In this document: positions 59,357 to 64,000 of the stretch, one piece after another | Layout of the letters: each line of letters begins with the position of its first letter | Numbering within the stretch: position 1 is the stretch's first letter | Assembly (NCBI GenBank): GCA_035771175.1 | Contig: CM069606.1 | Location: 30,774,816 to 30,838,815 of the forward strand | From: Paratinospora sagittata | Taxonomy: Eukaryota; Streptophyta; Magnoliopsida; Ranunculales; Menispermaceae | Direction: 5' to 3' | DNA: 64,000 bases | Notes under the pieces: generated by a model | Databases searched by the model: none | What the model was told of the DNA's origin: nothing | What the model saw: the letters and a program-made list of their open reading frames with translations, nothing else | Translations under genes and position numbers: made by a program

Positions 59357-61490
59357 AATGGCTTTTGAAAATTTTATGCAGCTGTCTATTCCACGTTTTG
59401 ATGGCCACTATGACCATTGAAGCATGCTTATGAAGAACTTCTTGAAGTTTAAGGAGTACTAGCATGTCATTGAATTTAGTGTAGCAGCATCGGCAGCTAG
59501 TTTGGCACTCACAGATACATAAAAAATAGAGTTTGAAGGATTGAAATTAATAGATTTGAAGGCAAAAATTTACTTGTTCCAGGCTATTGACCGATCTATC
59601 TTAGAAACCATTCTCTACAAAGAAACTTCCAAGGACATTTGGGATTCTACAAGAAAAAAAAATCAAGGCTCATCATGAGTGAAGCGTGCAGAACTTCAAG
59701 CCTTGAGAAAGGATTTTGAGACTCTACAGATGAAAGATGGTGAATTTGTTACCAGCTGTTGTGCAAGGACTATGGGATTGCAAACAAAATGTGATTCCAT
59801 GGTGAAAAGATGGAAGATGTTGCTATTGTTGAGAAAATATTGTGTTCTTTGGGACCAAATTTGATTATGTTGTCTGCTCAATAGAAGAATCCAAGGATAT
59901 AGATGTACTTAACTTGATGAACTCCAGAGCTCCTTATTGGTCCATGAACAAAAGATGAACAAAAGTTCAACTACTGATGAACATGCTTTAAAAACTTCTA
60001 CCTTTATTAATTTCTCAAATTTTAGAGGAAGGGGTAGAGGTGGAGGAAGGGGAGATCGCAACAATAGAGATGGCAACAAACATCTCAAAGCTGATGATGA
60101 TCAATCTCAAGGAAAAGGCAGAGGACGAGATCACCATTGTGACAAATCCAAGGTAGAGTGTTTTAGATGTCATAAATTCGGTCATTATCATTTCGAATGT
60201 TATACTAAACTGCCTAACAGAAAAAAAAAAAAAAAAAAAAAAGGGAGAGAAATTGAATTTTGTAGAAAATAAGGAAGTGGAAACTTTGTTGATGGTTGTT
60301 CAAGTCAACGAGGAACTTGAGTCAAATGAGTGGTATGTGGATAGAGGCCTCAACAACCACATGTGTGGAAATAAGTCTTCTTTTTCTTATTTAAATGAAG
60401 AATTTCATTCTATAGTAAGTTTTGATGATTGCTTGAATGTCAAAAGGAAAGGTGATATTAATATTAGAACCAATATGGTTTTATAAAAACTATTTCTAAT
60501 GTTTTTTATGTTCTTGACTTTAAAAGTAATTTATTAAGTGTTGGTTAATTGTAAGAAAAAGGTTATGTAATAACTATTCATAAGGGTGCTAGTGAAATAT
60601 ATGATCTTTCAAGAGGAGCTATTGATGTTATTCAAATGAGTTCAAACAGGTTGTTTCCATTGAAGATAGAAAATGTCCGTCCTTGCTTAATGGTTGAAGT
60701 GAAAGATCCTTCATGGCTTTGGCATTTTCACTACAACCACTCGAATTTCGGTGGATTAAAAACTCTCTAACAAAAAAATATGGTGATAGGTCTTCCTCAG
60801 ATTGTAATACCTTCTCAAGTTTGTGAAGAATGTGTTGTTGGCTAACAACATCGTTCTCAATTTCCTCAAGGAAAGTCGTGGAGAGCAAAAGATGTTTTGG
60901 AGCTGGTTTATTATGATATTTGTGGACCAATCAATCCATTTTCTAATGAAGGTAAAAGATATTTAATTACTTTCATTGATGATTATACTCGAAAAACTTG
61001 GGTATATTTTTTGCCGGAGAAATCTGAAGCTTTTAGTGCATTTAAAGGCTTCAAGGCGCGTGTTGAAAATGAAACGGGAAAAGCCATTAAAACCCTTCGT
61101 ATTGAATGTGATGGTGGGTACTACTCAAATAAATTTGAAGGTTTTTATGTTAATCAAGGTATTCAGTGAGAACATAATGGTGTATCGGAGAGGAAAAATA
61201 GAACCATCCTTAACATGGTGAGAAGCTTGTTGGCGAGAGGGAATATTCCAAAGAATTTATGGCCGAAGCAATAAATTGGAGCGTTCAAGTGTTGAAAAGA
61301 AGTCCTATTTTTTCTGTTCAAAACATGACACTTGAGAAGGCATGGAGTGGAACGAAACCTGTTGTTGATCACTTCAAAATTTTAGGTTGCATCGGTTACG
61401 CCCATGTGCCAGATGAAAAAAGGAAAAAACTTGATGCTAAGGGTGAAGAGTGCATCTTTCTCGGCGTAAGTGAAACTTCTACAGCATATG
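59357..61490 (+). pseudogene. Ty1/copia Gag, protease and integrase remnant
   Basis: ATG 59357 begins MAFENFMQLSIPRFDGHYDH, a common copia Gag start, then a TGA. Gag continues with frameshifts to the CCHC knuckle CFRCHKFGHYHFEC (about 60161-60202), followed by a run of about 23 A. The protease block EWYVDRGLNNHMCGNK near 60330 has Arg where the D-S-G Ser should be. Integrase: a WLWHFHYNHSNFGGLKTL zinc region near 60715, LVYYDICGPINPF near 60900 (first Asp), IECDGGYYSNKF near 61105 (second), EHNGVSERKNRTI near 61170 (Glu). It stops at 61490 where a new LTR starts. RT and RNase H are not in the window. Many stops; dead. Confidence 0.88.
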
Positions 61491-64000
61491 TGTAACACCC
61501 GTACCTTAGGATGATGTCATCATGACCTGTAGAGTACCCGTACCCTTATACGTATACATATACGTATTTGATGCTCGACACGGGTTGGTTCAAGTGTCTT
61601 TGCATGCTATTTTAGAGAAATATCATTATTATATGCTAATGACATTGACTAAAGCAATATATTAATAGTGATATATCAATATTAATGTATGTGTTATTAA
61701 TTGTATAATGGAGCCAATTGGACCATGATTTGAAATGGGCATGTATTGATTAAATAAATAAATAAAATGATGGAATTGTTGGAATTAGTGGATTGGTTAA
61801 CAACTCACATGTGAGGTTGTGATTGGGTAAAGGCCATGTGACTAACAAATGAGCCCTTGAGCAAACACTTGGCATAGTGTTGGAGCATGATCAACACTTG
61901 GAAAAATAGGTGTATGTGGGTGTAACACGTGTCTCAATCTCTCATTTTCTTCCTTGGGGGACGTTTTTGAGAGAGTAAGGTTGAGAGAAAAGAAGATAAG
62001 AGAAAGAGAGAGGAAGTTGCTTGAAGGGAAGTCTTAACAACGTTTTGATCATAGGGTTGATCTCTTAGATCCGTGGTCGGATCAAGCTGAAACTTTTTCA
62101 GCCAGTTCTTATCTTATGGTTCTTCAGTTTGGTCAGTGGAGATTTTGATTGAACTTTTCTTCTGGGAGATATAACCTCCCAAGCACAGCTAGTCTGAAAA
62201 TTTGGATTTCTCGCAAAGGTTCGATCAAACTGTTGGATCTCCTAAATTTATTGTTGGATGGATGTGATACTTCAGAAGATGGTTCAAAACTGAACGTGTT
62301 TCATTATGACTAGTTAAGATGTGGACTGGTTGAGTTTTTTGGGAGATATAATTGTCTTAGTTCAAGTATTTACAGCAGGAAAGGAGAAACTGTTCAGTTG
62401 GAGCCGTCTTAATCAAAGAGGCATATCTCTTTGATCTATCATTGGATTTAGCTCAATTTTGGACAGAAGGTTTGCCTCTTGATGTTATTGATTCTGAATG
62501 GTTAAATTAGCTATTAGATATTTCTTTTGGTAGTTTGTTACATCTGAACAATGCATTGAATTAGGGTGTAATTAATGTTTAGCCATGTATTTGACCTGGA
62601 CTTAGGTTATAGACTTAGGGTTTTCCATTCAAGTTGCATGCCATATATGTTGATATAATGGGTAAATGTGGATGATTGATGGTTCAATTTACTGATCTTG
62701 CTTGCTGAAAATGCTAGGTGTAGTGCAATTTTTGCCTAGGCCTTGTAATTTGGAAAATTGCATGTGATTTGGGAATTTGCCCAAATTTGGGGATTTTGAC
62801 GTAATTGATGTCAATTGGTCAAATTGACTTGCAATTAGTCTAATTAACCCTATTTATGATTGAATGTCATGTATTATAGTGGTTAGATCAACCTATTGCA
62901 TTCAATTGGGCAAAATGTGGGTTAATTGGGTATTAAATGGTTAAATTTGACAATATGAGATTGGCTCATGTGTAGGACCATTTTAGAATCTTAATTGACA
63001 TTTGATTTGGGTTTAAACATGGTTAGTTGGCATACTTGGACTGCTTTTCAGTTTTGGCATAAACCATGTATGTTTCAGGATTTGTGAATGATCTAAGTTA
63101 ACCAAATAATCCAATTGGGGATTGAGTTGCATTGAGTGATTGTGACATCCTAGTGCTTCTTGGAATTGGAAATTGGATTGGCTAGGTTTAGCCAATCAAG
63201 TTGTGAGTGTTTCTTTTACTTGTGATTTCTATATGTGGCATTGTTGTATAAAATGTTTTAAATGCACATCTAATGTAGTATGCATGACTTAATGAATTCA
63301 TTAACTATATTTGAGCATAGTCAGTTGGGAAAGCAGTTGAGTTATGTTGTATTCCCCAAGCTTGAGATTCTTGTTGAATCCCATGGGGCCAATCGAGAAT
63401 CCTTAATTGTGAACCTTGCAGAGGATTTCTATGGGTTGTGTATGTTAGGATTTGCCTAGGCATGGTACTTGTCTTGGTGGGCAGATCCTATGGTTCATAC
63501 AATCCTAGGAATCCTAATAGATACGAGTAAGAAGTCGATTGGGCATGAGTTTCGTGCACACATAGCCCTTGTATTGATTCTTACTCAGGAGGTGTTTAGG
63601 TTGCATATGCATGTTTATAAAATGGTATGCATTGTCTTGTTTATGACATGATACATTATATTGGCATGTACGTAATCTTGCTTATACCCATGTTATTTAA
63701 ATGATTTTAATGATCTTGCAATGTTTTAATTAAATGCATATATAAGTTTCCACTTGTATAGAACCTTCACTGAGCTTGCTTTAGCTCACCCTCATCCTTA
63801 TCTTTTCAGGATCGAATAGGAAGGGGAAAGGGAAAACATAGCTGCAAAGCGTTCCTGTACAGTTGTTGACGTAGGTGTTTAGTACTTTTATGCAATTTAT
63901 TTTGATAAATTGTACTATGTAACACCTAATGATTATACTTAACATTTAGCTGGGTTTGTACTTATGGTTAAGTATATTATGTACTTTTGAACACTATGGA
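61491..64000 (+). mobile_element. TGTAACACCC-type LTR, cut by window edge
   Basis: Starts TGTAACACCCGTACC inside copia integrase codons and fills the rest of the window without any coding domain. It carries the same hairpin as the other LTRs (CACTGAGC...TAGCTCACCC at 63768-63791, then TCTTTTCAGG), a TTGAGAGAAAAGAAG purine stretch near 61980, and no TA arrays. Its right end, PBS and target duplication are off-window, so solo LTR or full element is undecided. Orientation is taken from the hairpin and the TGTAACACC start. Confidence 0.7.

Noticed and set aside
60628..60930. 100-residue minus-strand ORF
   Set aside because: Antisense shadow of the copia protease-integrase linker.

Overview
This is a plant nuclear window, almost certainly from a eudicot. 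It is AT-rich and full of nested LTR retrotransposons, with one normal spliced host gene in the middle. I cannot name the species. The host gene spans 20295-29912 (+). It has seven exons, every intron I placed is GT...AG, and the joined frame is open for 393 codons. It encodes a bHLH transcription factor of the bHLH48/bHLH60 type, with an intact H-E-R basic region. Its introns carry transposon insertions: a TIR element filled with a minisatellite, a hAT-type MITE with a perfect 8-bp target duplication, and a tRNA-derived SINE.

Left part (1-17413). A Tat-lineage Ty3/gypsy element lies on the minus strand (836-13634). It has a complete 5' LTR, a PBS, gag, protease, RT, an RNase H, a second archaeal-type RNase H and integrase, all broken by stops. 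Past integrase is an unrelated coiled-coil coding region on the opposite strand. Three solo LTRs or LTR fragments have landed in this element. It is itself inserted in a SIRE/Maximus-type copia LTR (13635-15431), which sits in a Ty1/copia pol remnant (15432-17413).

Middle right (about 32050-44245). A Mutator-like element carries a MuDR-type transposase and, behind it on the same strand, a plant mobile domain (PMD) gene. Its two ends share a degenerate terminal repeat and pairs of subterminal hairpins. The PMD gene is split by a solo LTR with perfect TGGAG target duplications, and that LTR is split by a SIRE-type solo LTR with perfect ATACA duplications.

Right part (45675-64000). A nearly complete but decayed chromovirus (Ty3/gypsy, Tekay/Del-like) is bounded by perfect ATAAC duplications. 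Its 5' LTR holds another solo LTR (TTTTG duplications). Between PBS and gag it carries an extra coding region that resembles the 'putative plant transposon protein' family. Its RT/RNase H region holds a 563-bp tandem duplication made after an internal RNase H deletion. It is inserted just upstream of a copia gag-integrase remnant, which is cut at 61490 by a further TGTAACACCC-type LTR running off the window.

The only gene I consider functional is the bHLH gene. All transposon coding regions have premature stops, frameshifts or lost catalytic residues. Family names rest on recognised motifs, not database searches. The nesting order rests on target duplications that can be read directly.
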